Positions 54,273 through 64,000 of a stretch of 64,000 nucleotides of DNA are shown here, in pieces (positions within the stretch are counted from its first letter, which is position 1; the number at the start of each line of letters is the position of its first letter). Source of the DNA: Macrocystis pyrifera (Eukaryota > Sar > Phaeophyceae > Laminariales > Laminariaceae); the NCBI GenBank assembly GCA_031763025.1, contig JASSKH010000035.1, forward strand, positions 346,320 through 410,319, given 5' to 3'. The notes beneath the pieces were generated by a model. It was not told the DNA's origin. It saw nothing but the letters and a program-made list of their open reading frames with translations, and ran no database searches. The position numbers were made by a program, and so were the translations under genes.

Positions 54273-54968
54273 TCTATTCACCTGATCCCCAGTGCGTATG
54301 TCTAGGAGATCCCCTAACTCCCGGTTATCCGTCAGTCCTTGGTTATCCACGACGTTTGGTCAGGGAATCAATCGGCACAATTTACTCGCCAGTCTCGGAC
54401 AGTGTGCACCCTGAGAAACGTGTAGTGAACTTGTCGTATCGTTTATTTGGCGTGTGTCACGTGTCGGGCTGGTGTGGGTGGCGTTTGTTTCGTCCGCCAC
54501 AGGCAAACCCACGAAGCTACTCCACCACCGTAGTAGACAACGCCCGGGCAACTGCCGTACCGGTGTTTAATGTTCCATGTGCTTTACCGGTGGTCTCTCG
54601 CAAAGACTTTAGTCGGAGCTACAGCAATATACGAAGGATTCCGCTGGCGCGGCGCCTGTATATATGGTGCTTGTATGTTCCCCTGCCGGAGTTGTTGCGC
54701 GCGTTTCCGGTCGCAAGCATTCCGTGGTGAAAACAGCGTCACCCCTCTCTGGAAGGGAGGCTCAGACTCATCCCGCTGCAGGGGTTGCACTTTTTGGCTC
54801 AATGTTTTCTGAACTGAAAAAGCTCCTCAAGTGAGCACACTACAATACTGTGCCGGTGAATATGATACTTGTTCGATTGCGGCGGAACACAGTAATCAGG
54901 ACCAAAATACTGGAATATCTAGTTTTTTTGTCGATGTGAGGGGTCCCAATTACTATGGACCCCCCTCA

Positions 54969-55076
54969 TATTACGCAGGACCATAGTAAATTGGACCCAA
55001 TATTGTTGGTAAAATAGGTAGCCATATAGGTTGTTATGTGTACCACAGGTCCTATTAACTATGGTCCCCCGTAATA
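54969..55076. mobile_element. Family M MITE, copy 5 (with adjoining fragment)
   Basis: TTACGCAGGACCATAGTAAA and the inverse of TTACGGGGGACCATAGTTAA, between TA dinucleotides. A half element (GGGGTCCCAATTACTATGG) abuts it on the left. Confidence 0.8.
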
Positions 55077-55261
55077 GCATACATGTTATATATTTGTTTC
55101 AGGACTATATAGGGCATATAAATGTTGGTCGGGACGCGTGAACAAACGTTCTTCGAGAATTCGTGTTTCGGGTGACCAGAGGGATATTGAGCTCCTGGTG
55201 TGGAGAGCTCATGAAATAAGGCACAACCCCTGGAAGGTGGCCATTGCTCCATGCTTGAGGC

Positions 55262-55500
55262 GTTCTACGATAGAGGTTCACCCTTAATTTTATGAAGCTC
55301 TTCGCTTAAAGAGCTCCACAGTTCACCCGAAAACTGACTTCAGCAAAAATCGAAGTGCATCCCGATGAATAATCCCATGACCCAAGTATACCAAAGGGGG
55401 ATTTTTTCGAAACAAGAATGACATTCCGACGATTTTGGGATAAGGAGCCCCGTCATTCAGAAAGAATTTTAGTGGAAATCTGCCACCTCTATCGTAGAAC
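55262..55500. mobile_element. Inverted-repeat element family D, copy 2
   Basis: The ends are GTTCTACGATAGAGGT and ACCTCTATCGTAGAAC, perfect inverted repeats. The interior is shared with copy 1. Confidence 0.8.
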
Positions 55501-55674
55501 TCGTCGCTTCAACAATAACACCAGTATGTTTTTTCTGCCTCATTTCGGCAGGGCGGCTGAGCGATCTATCAAGGAAGGTGGGCTACGGTCGTCTTCGACG
55601 ACTTCGCCAACACCCCTCCAGCGGATGCTCCGATGTGAGTCCTGTACAACAATACGAGTGCGATATAGGTGCAT

Positions 55675-56130
55675 TTTTTCCAGGGCACTTCACGGGTCAT
55701 GACCCGACCCGCGTGTCAGGTTAGAAAGCTTTTAAAATCTCGAGCGTCGGACCGGGTCGGATCGGGTCGTGTCAGGAGGTTTTCAACCTCTCACGGGTCG
55801 GGTAGGGTCGGGCCACCCCACGACTGATACCTCGGTGGCGAGGGTACGCCCGTTTTCACTGCCGCGTTTACGCTACTCGGGCGAGTGCGTCTGTACCTCA
55901 CGAAAAATTAGACTCAAGAGAAATGGTTGTGGCAGAGATACAAACGATCCCATGGCGGTGCATATGGCTCGCGAGAAAAAAAAGCTGAAAAACTGACTAC
56001 CGCACCTAAATATGGTAGTCACTCGGCCGAGTGGTTCTGATTGGCTGAAGACACAGGGCTTAAAAGCGATCCCCTCACCGACCCGACCCGACCTGACCCG
56101 CGAGGGTTGATCCGATCCGTGAACAGCATT
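55675..56130. mobile_element. GGGTCGG-rich element, possible DNA transposon relic
   Basis: CACGGGTCATGACCCGACCC on the left and ACCGACCCGACCCGACCTGA on the right give imperfect inverted ends. The left boundary ATTTTTTCCAGGGCA is identical to that of the 22.2 kb element. Confidence 0.4.
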
Positions 56131-56663
56131 GTGTATTTCGTATAGCCCTTGGCCACACTCACAATGTCCATCATGTTTCCGAAAGAGCCTGTGTCCTCCA
56201 TTTATTTGTGGATCTGACAACGCACGTGCCGTTACTGCCTGAATCACGTAGGACCTCAACGTTGTGCACCGGATCAGATCGAAAAAGTTCCTGTCGGTTC
56301 GACCAGACCGGCATTTTTCGGCGCCGTCCATCCACAAGCACCCTATTCTATAATACCCCGTAGCGATGTACCTGGTATATATGATTGCCCTTCATTACTA
56401 TCGTCGGAAACCCTTTCAACAGGAAAATTTGTATCAGGTGCTGGCGAAAGTAGTTTGTTTCCAACTGCAAACCACCCCTTCTTGGCCTTTGTAGCAGGCG
56501 CACTGGTGGGATGGATCCTCGAACTCTTGCAGAACGCGTGACCCACAGGGTTAGCCATAGCGACTACATACACATCAGGGAATCGCACGGCCAGAACCCG
56601 CGACCCACGTAGCCCCCCCCCGTGTATGTTGCTGCTTCTTGATCTCGTGTCGTGCTTTGCCGC

Positions 56664-56814
56664 GCGGGGCAATTTATCGGCGGCGCGGTTGCGAGCATGC
56701 GCGGCGACTTCACCTGTATCGCTGGAAGCTTGATTTCGCAGAACATTCTAGCGACGGTGGAGTCGGTGGAGGGATCTACAATCAGGACGGCAGTGTCGTC
56801 ACGTAAGCCACACT
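56664..56814 (+). pseudogene. Beta-helix fragment 3, frameshifted
   Basis: GQFIGGAVASMRGDFTCIAG, then SLISQN in one frame, then SSDGGVGGGIYNQDGSVVT in another. This is the repeat signature again with one frame change near 56745. Confidence 0.5.
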
Positions 56815-57029
56815 TTTTTTATCCTCCGCCGATCAAATCGCGAACAAATGCATTCACCCGTCCGATCCGGCTACACTTACTTGTACTTGGAATACTTGGA
56901 GTAGTCCACTGTAGTCTACAACCATTGCCCGCGTGTACTGCAGATACATGATACTATGTTGCTCTTGTGAGAAAGCCGCATTCACGACGGTGTGAACGTT
57001 AACGCTGTAGAGCGCGGGCAGATAACGAT

Positions 57030-57313
57030 CTACAGATAGATCAAATAGGCCAGATATATCATCTACGTTTAGTACCATCTACAGAAGATCCTAACTTACC
57101 GTACGGTATGAGGTTCAGGCTCTGTATACATAGTATACATCCAACCCAGGAAACTTGTCCTACAGTGCTGAAGATCATGTAAGTTATACCCCTGCCACTC
57201 GTCAACACGAGCTAGATCATACAGATCATACAGATCGTACAGATCAGGAACCTATCTGCCCTGGAAGAACTAGACCATGAAGAAGTAGGAATCGACGATC
57301 TGTCCGAGGTGTG
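57030..57313. mobile_element. Inverted-repeat element family E, copy 6
   Basis: It contains AGATCATACAGATCATACAG, ACCCAGGAAACTTGTCC and the terminal GATCTGTCCGAGGTGTG. The left terminal repeat is degraded. Confidence 0.6.
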
Positions 57314-57976
57314 TTACGTCGATCGTGACCGATGCATCGTTTAGCTTAGTTTGGAATTCCACGGTTGCAGAGGTGCACAGGCACCCCAGGTGTGCACCCG
57401 TGCTCTGTGTCCCGGCACCTAAGAAGAGCTGAAGTTTCGTGCCAAACATCGGTAGCAAGTCCCCTTGCAAAATACTTTAGTTACTCCTGTACCTCGCGTA
57501 TCAGTTTGGATGTCGACGGTGCGAGTTTTCATTGTGTGTCGCCTTCCAATGCAAAACATCTGCCACTGTCGGCAGTGCTTTATTCCGCGGTTGACCACAC
57601 TGCACGTGGGCTAAAAGCCTGCAATCTAGATGGTTCGGCGGGACACCCCCCTTTGGACATCCTACTACTGTACTAGAAGGTGGGTCCATAAACGACAGGC
57701 GTTCTAACCCCTTTATCGAAGGTCGCCTAAAAAAAAACGCAGTATACAGATTGTAAGCCAGTTCAACCGAGAGACCTTACGAAAATACCTTTCCGGACAG
57801 AATAGAGGACGCAGCGTCCATAGAACGTGGACACATACATCTGCACCTTGCGGGAATTTTGACGTTCCGAAATATGCTTACTGTAGAACGCCTGTCTGTC
57901 TTTTCCCCTCCTTACATTAGGAGGCCGAAGGAAGGAGGGGGGGTGTCCCGTCCACCGGTGTAGCTATCGTTGACGC

Positions 57977-58671
57977 GTTCTACGATAGAGGTAGCGAGCA
58001 ATGCCACCTTACAGGGGCGTGGTGGCTTATTTTCCGAGCGACGTCACACGAGGAGCTCAATATTTCACCCGAAATATGATAAGCTTTGAAGAAGATTGTT
58101 CGCTCATCCCGACCATTTTTTTTATGCGCTACTGGTATACTAGAGTCAGTCTTGAAACAAATACATAGGTAGTAGTGAAATTACCATACTAACCGGTAGT
58201 TGCTCACATCAGAAAATCTATTGGTCAGAAAATATTGAACACAGCAGTGCAACCCTTACGTACCGTGGGTTGAGTCCAGGGCCTAAATTGTCTGGGGTTC
58301 CTCACTTGCGCAGCTCCATACTATCACTGAGTCACTATTAATAGTAAGTCGTTAGTAAGCCATTTAAGTCGTTTCTAAGTCATACTAATATGTCCATACT
58401 ACTGCAAGTCATTGCTAAGTCATTACTACGTCATTCTACGTCATTACTACTTACTGTAACAAGTCACCCAGAACAGCCTTTTGAGAAAACACGTACCGGT
58501 AGGGCTTAACCCTGCAGTATGAACAATCTCATGGTATAGGTGTACAGCGAATAATAATGCGCAACATAAACGGTATTCCCAGTGATATTTATTAATTGTT
58601 CAGTTCAGGAGTGTATTAGTAGTCACAAATACTGCCTCATAAGGCAAAAAGCGTGCTGCCTCTATCGTAGC
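57977..58671. mobile_element. Inverted-repeat element family D, copy 3 (long form)
   Basis: GTTCTACGATAGAGGTAGC at the left and GCCTCTATCGTAGCAAGC at the right bound about 695 bp. AAGTCATTACTACGTCATTC-type repeats lie at 58330-58460. No transposase is seen. Confidence 0.6.
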
Positions 58672-58883
58672 AAGCGCTCGTTGAATTCGCACTCTTGGGG
58701 TGCTCTGCGCCCTGTCACATGCAACTTTAGCTCCATTCTGGAGCATATCGTGGATACCAGGCACGGTGGTCCTGTACTCATCTTGTAACAACGTTTCGTA
58801 CCTGCGTATCTGAAGGCTTCGGTGTCGTATATACATACCCCCCGCGGCATATTCGTCGCTGTGCCGCCAACGAATAAACGAGA

Positions 58884-59049
58884 CAGGCTCGAGGGCTCCA
58901 CTACGTTTGAGCAGAACTACGCCAACTGGGGCGGGGCTATCTTCAACTTGTTGCTCCCGAGCCCCTTCAGCAGCGACAGCGGCTTCACGTACAATACCCC
59001 TGTCCCGACCTATCACGACGACACGATATTGAAAGACAACCTCGGCCAG
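58884..59049 (+). pseudogene. Beta-helix exon, fragment 4
   Basis: TTFEQNYANWGGAIFNLLLP has the FxxN-A-GGAIFN signature. The frame is open to a CAG|GTGCGG donor. The acceptor (GAGACAG|) is weakly supported. Confidence 0.5.
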
Positions 59050-59099
59050 GTGCGGTCGTCATCACCGAAAGAACCGTTTTACTATATAGAGTTGTAATT

Positions 59100-59700
59100 A
59101 GAGCTTGCAATTAAAGGTGTGCAAATATATGTAACATGAGGTTGCAAGTAGGGTACATGGGGTTGCAACTAGGGGTTGCACATTTGAGCCCAAATCATTT
59201 CTCATTGGAGTGTTTGCGATTTTTTACTTTTACTTCTCTGAAAATTCTCCCGAGGTAATTTTTGAGGTAAATTTCTGAAAAAACGGCCGAAAAGTACTTT
59301 TAGCGAAGTAAGGATTTCAACGAAAGTTACGGTAACTTTTGGCTCTCTGTTTCATTGGTCTACACGCACCGAGCATTATCCCGACGCAGAACGCAACTCA
59401 AATCTCGAAGGATCAAAACACGGAGCATCTTCCATGCCTCCATGCTGCTTGCCGTACGCATCACGACAACCGCTTGGAGCGCAGAGGCTCGATAGGTTTA
59501 GCTTGGGTATAGCGCGCACGAGCGGCGTTGGATTGTGCCAGCGGGCCGCCGCCGTTGCTACGGTACACGCTTTCGCCCGCTTTGTGCCGACGTGGAGGAT
59601 GCGTCGTCCCAAATAAGGACTCGTACTCACACTCGTACTCGTACTCGTGCTCGTACAGAGCGCGACAGCATGGCAGCTCGCGTATCATTTCGATTTCACC
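59100..59700. other. No gene recognised
   Basis: A triple GGTTGCAA-TAG-GT block at 59140-59180 and a short CGTACTCACACTCGTACTCG run at 59622-59655. Overlapping frames are unsupported. Confidence 0.4.
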
Positions 59701-59704
59701 ATTC

Positions 59705-59753
59705 TGCGGCTGCGGCTGCTGCTGCTGCTGCTGCTGCAACAGCAGCAGCAGCC

Positions 59754-59784
<31 letters not shown>

Positions 59785-59870
59785 AGCGGAGCGCGCCGGC
59801 GCTGTGGCGTGCGTAGGCCGAGGGCAGCAGCAGCAGCAGCTGCAGCAGCAGCAGCAGCAACAGCAATCTA
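59705..59870. repeat. CTG/CAG/CGG triplet tract with inverted arms
   Basis: (GCT)n at 59715-59737 is directly followed by (CAG)n at 59739-59752, then (GCG)n to about 59785 and a second (CAG)n at 59824-59870. The first two arms can pair as a long hairpin. Confidence 0.85.
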
Positions 59871-59879
59871 AAAACGGAA

Positions 59880-61040
59880 GCTGGTTGGTGCTGGAGCTGG
59901 TGCTGACGCTGTTTATTTTTGTTGCTGCCTCTAGCTGCGGCTATCGCCAGCTAGCTGCCGCTTGCTGTGCTGCGGCGTGTAGTCGTGGGATGGCAAAAGT
60001 GTGGTGGCTTCGCGGTCAACTCTGCCGCCGAAACGTTGCTGGGCTGCCGCTGTTTTTTTCCGTTCTTCTTCTTTTGTTTGTGTGCCGCGTTGCCTCACCT
60101 CCCCACTCCCCTTCTTATTTGCGGAGGCGTCGCCTGCAGGATTTGGTTTCCCTCACTCGCAAACACACCGAAATCAGGAAGGGAAGGAAATTCACTTTTT
60201 TTTTAAAGTAAAGTTTTTTTTTTTTACCTTTATCGCAAACACTCTATTGCTGTACAGGTGGCCAGGACCCCCCCCCTCACAATGTGAGCGTAAACGAATA
60301 GCACGCGCGCATGCAAACCGTTTGATCGTTTTTGAAGCGTGCTCTGACGTAATAGGCGCCACCCATCCTTGGCCCTGTGATCGCATGGGTCCATTCGTGC
60401 TTTTGCCGCGCGCAGTTCTGTAAGGACATCGCCTATGCCGGCGAGGAGGACTGCGGTATGTAACCCAACCTACAGCTGCGTGCTCGCACTGCAGACGGCG
60501 GGATGTTCAACACAGGAGGTAGCCCCTTTGAAGGGTGTCAGTATTCGGGATCGGAGGTCCTTTCTATAGGTACCAACGTCCCTTACCAGAGTTGGTATGA
60601 TAGAGGTAGGCAGCACTTCTGGGGCAGAAACGTTTTCTGAATGACGGTACTCCTTAACCCAGAACCGTCCTCGGAAGTTCATTATCGTGTTGCTGTATGT
60701 TTCGTTGTATGCGCAGGCCATGGGAATGTTTATCAACCATTGCATCTATACTTTCCTCCCAACAGATTTTGGGTGGGGTATGGGAGCCCTCCTCATGTGA
60801 GGAAGAGACTCGGAAGAAATATAGTGCATTTCACCCTAGTGGCGGTCCTTATCAGGGTTTGTACCGGCCCCTTACGGTCAGTAGCGGGCACAACTGGGCG
60901 GCAGAAATTTGAGGTCCTTTTCATATCGTTTTCCCCTATTGTGGGGTCGTTTAAAAGGGTCTATCGTACCAAGACAGCATTTAGCCCGCCGTGTGTTGTA
61001 TGCAGTTGGGCGCACCTGAACCACAACTGACGGGGACCCC
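59880..61040. other. No gene recognised; partial family D copy
   Basis: T-rich at 60199-60225. A reverse-oriented family D fragment lies at about 60597-60700 (GATAGAGGTAGGCAGCAC, TCTGAATGACGGTACTCC). Nothing else supported. Confidence 0.4.
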
Positions 61041-61048
61041 CCCCCCTT

Positions 61049-61130
61049 GGTGCTCCGTCTCAAAGGGGGATGCGTGGTCAATGGTCAAAAGACTAAGGCA
61101 AACAACTAATGAGTACGCAGCCCCGCCCCC
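61049..61130 (+). mobile_element. Short C-tailed LINE 3' end, family A copy 6
   Basis: GGTGCTCCGTCTCAAAGGGG, then TGCGTGGTCAATGGTCAAAA, ending AATGAGTACGCAGCCCCGCC. An indel in the AAAGGGGG stretch shifts the frame. A C run also precedes it. Confidence 0.75.
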
Positions 61131-62026
61131 CTACACAATATGGGCGTACACACATCCTTGTGGAAGCATTGGGCCGACGTAGCACCCCATTAGGCGTATA
61201 TACCGAATCGAGAGGTTGTCGATACCTCGTGGGGTTTGCTACGTTGTTCAATGTCTCCACAAGGAGGTTTTAACGTCCACATCGTGCAAGGGGGGGAGGG
61301 GTATCGGCCACCTATGATGGCCATAGGCGATGTATTCGCGTGAGGTTCCGGGGTGGAAGAGATCTTCCCGTGACGCGGTGCAGGAGCTATTCTGGATGGC
61401 CTCAAGCATGCCTGTAAGCCGGAATAAAGCAAGGGGAGGGGGCAGATCATCATTATCCATGGCATGAGGTGCCGAACTAGGAAGGAATCACGACAACAGG
61501 TACACAGGAAGGTTGGCACTAGGCGGGGTGGCGGACAAAGTCCGAGGCTTGAAGGAGCAGCAGGCGAACAGAGGGCGGTGTTCGTGCGGGCGGTAGACGT
61601 ACGAGGTGTGAGAAACGTTGTGTATAAGAGGGACCAAACAGGGAAAATGTACAAACATACCAGGTATGGTACAAGCTATGCCCCCCTCAAACGAGACATA
61701 TGTAGAAGTAGAGCCTGTCAATCCACGCCTGTCGACGAAAATAAATGACGACGAACATGTACAAGTAGCAGAAGAATTGGTACGGGGAATTGAAGTGCCA
61801 GAGGTTCTGGTTGGGAGTCATCTCAACTATTGGCAGCCACGCAGACGGAGACATGGTGCTCCTCGTCATACATATATATTTGCTGCAAGGAGAGGGCACC
61901 ATTTTTGAGTGCCTATGTTGCACTGACCCACGCGTTCGAAAGGCGGTGTGCGAGGTTGGACCCACGAAACATTTCAAAGACATCTTAGGATGGGGCACGG
62001 CCAAGTATTATACGCCATAAGTGTGG
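61131..62026. other. No gene recognised
   Basis: Open frames occur on both strands over the same bases without domains or splice support. Confidence 0.4.
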
Positions 62027-62366
62027 GCGTCTCCAGTGGCTTGGTAGGTGTCCGTATGCCTACTACCATCAAATCGTAGGTTCAAGTCTTCATTAGTACA
62101 TACTCGTAAGGACTTTTTCTTGCATAAAAGTTGATTAGCGGAAAGCGCGAGAGCGTGAGTTATTAATAGCAACCTTCGGTGAAAAACGACGAGCAGTGGG
62201 AATGCCGAACCCTATACGCGACAAAAGTGAAGAAACACACCGGGGGGAGAGAAGGGACGACACCTGTGATCATGGCTTGTCTAGAAGGTCGCTGAGGGTC
62301 AAACCTCCTATGAGTTAAGCTGGAAAGTTAAAGTGATGATGGAAAGACAAAATAAAAAAGTGTAAT
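62027..62366 (+). mobile_element. tRNA-derived SINE, copy 2
   Basis: A box TGGCTTGGTAGG (62037) and B box GGTTCAAGTCT (62079). The body GCGGAAAGCGCGAGAGCGTG, GCAGTGGGAATGCCGAACCC and GGCTTGTCTAGAAGGTCGCT has an AAATAAAAAAG tail. Overall diverged from copy 1 by scattered substitutions and a few indels. Confidence 0.85.
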
Positions 62367-63167
62367 CGATAGAGTAATGGGCGACTGTCATATATATGCG
62401 AGGTCACTGGAATTTTTCGGTGATTGTCGTACCGCTAGCTTGGGTGTTAAGCCTAGACGAAATTTTGGGGTCCAGGACTCGACCGCTACGTCGCTGAACT
62501 AGCCCCATTTTGTAACAGCATGTATTTAACCTTGCTTGAAAGTTATACACACCGGAGTTCTTTGTGTACACACCCAAATAAGACAACATTTGAACAGCCA
62601 AAACCCGCGGCGTATAATCCATTATTGCAGTCGTGTGTATAGCCTAACACGAGTTCGGCAAGGGGTTTATGACCGGCACCAACCATGGGACGCTTACACC
62701 ATGCTAGTAGGAATGGTGCAACAACATCTACCGCACTCTTTAATCGCACTTGGGGCATGGCGAGCGAGTCAAAGATCATTGCAGTGCAGGCTTACGTCTG
62801 CCGAAAATGTTCGTGAGAAGTATGTTAGACCAAAGAGAGTACGCGGAGGTTTTTCGAAAGCATCAGCCGTAGAACACGACACACAAGGCGTGAATACCAC
62901 GGATGCGACGTCGGAATCCCCAGAATAGACAGTGATCCCCCCGGGGCGCGCAAGCCGACTGACTGAATGAAGTGCGGGCAAACGCCCAAACCAGTGTCCT
63001 CAGTATGCGGGGCGAAGCGTGATGATAACAGTCAGTGGTAGTCATGCTTCCAGGCAGTGGCAGGAGGGGTCGCAGGCGCCTAGCCCCGGCCGACGAAGGG
63101 CTCGTTTGCCTCATCTACTCTCGCGGACTCTCTGCCGTGCGCGTTGGACACCATGTTACAGGCGCAT

Positions 63168-63815
63168 GCTACGATAAGGGTGCACCATATCACAGAATTT
63201 TCTGAGGTCCCTCCCCTGAGGAGCTCTGTTCTATTATTACGCGGAAACATATAAATAGGACCTTTAGTACAGACAAAAACCTACATATTCACTTACTTTT
63301 ACCGACAATCTCTGGTCCTATTTACTAAGGTCCCCCGTAATAGTGAGCAGGGCCACTCTATAGGCGTGGCGGCTTATTCTTTTCTGAACCCCTCACATGA
63401 GGAGCTCACTGTATGATCCCAAACGTGACTTCGAAGAACGTTGTTCGCGCGATCTGACAAGTCCGTCCATGCAGTCAGTAGTCCTACTGTAAAACCAACG
63501 TCCAACAGTAGTGAAAACATCATTGTAACCGGTGGTAGCTCACTTGAGGAGCTCGTCCACAGTCGGAAAATATTGCCTTGGAAGACAGAATAAGAAATCC
63601 CTACCGTGGGATGAGGCTAGCAACGGTAAGTCACCCTAAAAGGGTTTCAATAAAATATGTAACCACCTGGCCTAGGTCTGAATCGAAACTACAGCAGTTC
63701 CAAAACGAAACCATGTTGGGTTGTTTCTCGGTTGGGAAGCCCCATCAATCACAAGTACAGCCATAAATACTGTAGCCAAAAAGTGCTATCATTGATAGGC
63801 TACTAAGTATACCCC
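63168..63815. mobile_element. Inverted-repeat element family D, copy 4, interrupted by a MITE
   Basis: Left end GCTACGATAAGGGTGCACC; GGCGTGGCGGCTTATTCTTT is shared with the 58.0 kb copy; right end GATAGGCTAC. Contains a family M copy at 63235-63342. Confidence 0.55.
63235..63342. mobile_element. Family M MITE, copy 6, nested in a family D element
   Basis: TTACGCGGAAACATATAAAT on the left and AAGGTCCCCCGTAA on the right, with TA on both sides and the CCTACATATTCAC core. Confidence 0.75.
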
Positions 63816-64000
63816 TGTACTAGCAAGCGTCTATGTCAATAGGGTGGCCTGGTGCTCTATAACCGAAGCAACGGTTTTGGTGGGCTACCGCTCTCCTCGC
63901 AAGATATTCGCAATTTTCCCCAACACGGGCCCTGGACGAGGGCACCGACCGCGACGATCCCTGTGGGGAATTGGTTGTCCTTGGCTCCTTTCACGCTTCT

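Noticed and set aside
60415-60452. Candidate 38-bp micro-exon (CGCGCAG| to GCG|GTATGT)
   Set aside because: Splice consensus at both ends but no partner exon or domain; too short to support alone.

Overview
This is nuclear DNA from a repeat-rich, intron-rich eukaryote. Two spliced genes can be reconstructed with consistent reading phases. Their introns run to 3 kb and are filled with minisatellites, small inverted-repeat elements and short retrotransposon ends. There is no operon structure, rRNA, CRISPR array or bacterial signal. GC-rich exons, long C/G homopolymers, a membrane-linked calpain, beta-helix remnants and an old Ty1/copia element fit a stramenopile, most likely a brown alga. The species assignment is inference.

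Layout. (1) 2075-11103, plus strand: a seven-exon gene for a TPR protein of about 786 residues. It carries one surplus base in a run of nine G. (2) 11104-15122: convergent intergenic DNA and the probable 3' UTR of the next gene. (3) 15123-29446, minus strand: a ten-exon calpain-type cysteine protease of 424 residues. The Cys/His/Asn triad is intact, there is a membrane segment near the N-terminus, and both ends are cysteine-rich. One intron is GC-AG. (4) 29447-38110: repeat territory with a CCCATGGG-rich minisatellite and a heavily decayed non-LTR retrotransposon. (5) 38111-45838: a decayed Ty1/copia element with both LTRs. (6) 45839-52860: a 5'-truncated LINE 3' end, a GATA-type microsatellite inside an inverted-repeat element, and a tRNA-derived SINE. 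(7) 52860-64000: scattered remnants of a beta-helix (PMP-like) gene, small DNA elements, a CTG/CAG hairpin tract and a second SINE copy.

Main observation. Two families of very short retroelement 3' ends recur in the window, with at least twelve copies. In the family A copies, and in several of family B, the reading frame stays open to a TGA stop that lies only a few bases before a C-rich tail. The tail replaces the usual poly(A). One family matches the 3' end of the LINE at 46.4-47.1 kb. At least four copies sit beside exons of the two genes with the C-rich tail pointing at the exon. In two cases the tail supplies the pyrimidine tract upstream of a 3' splice site. A nested pair of inverted-repeat elements at 10.3 kb shows directly that a second family inserts at TA.
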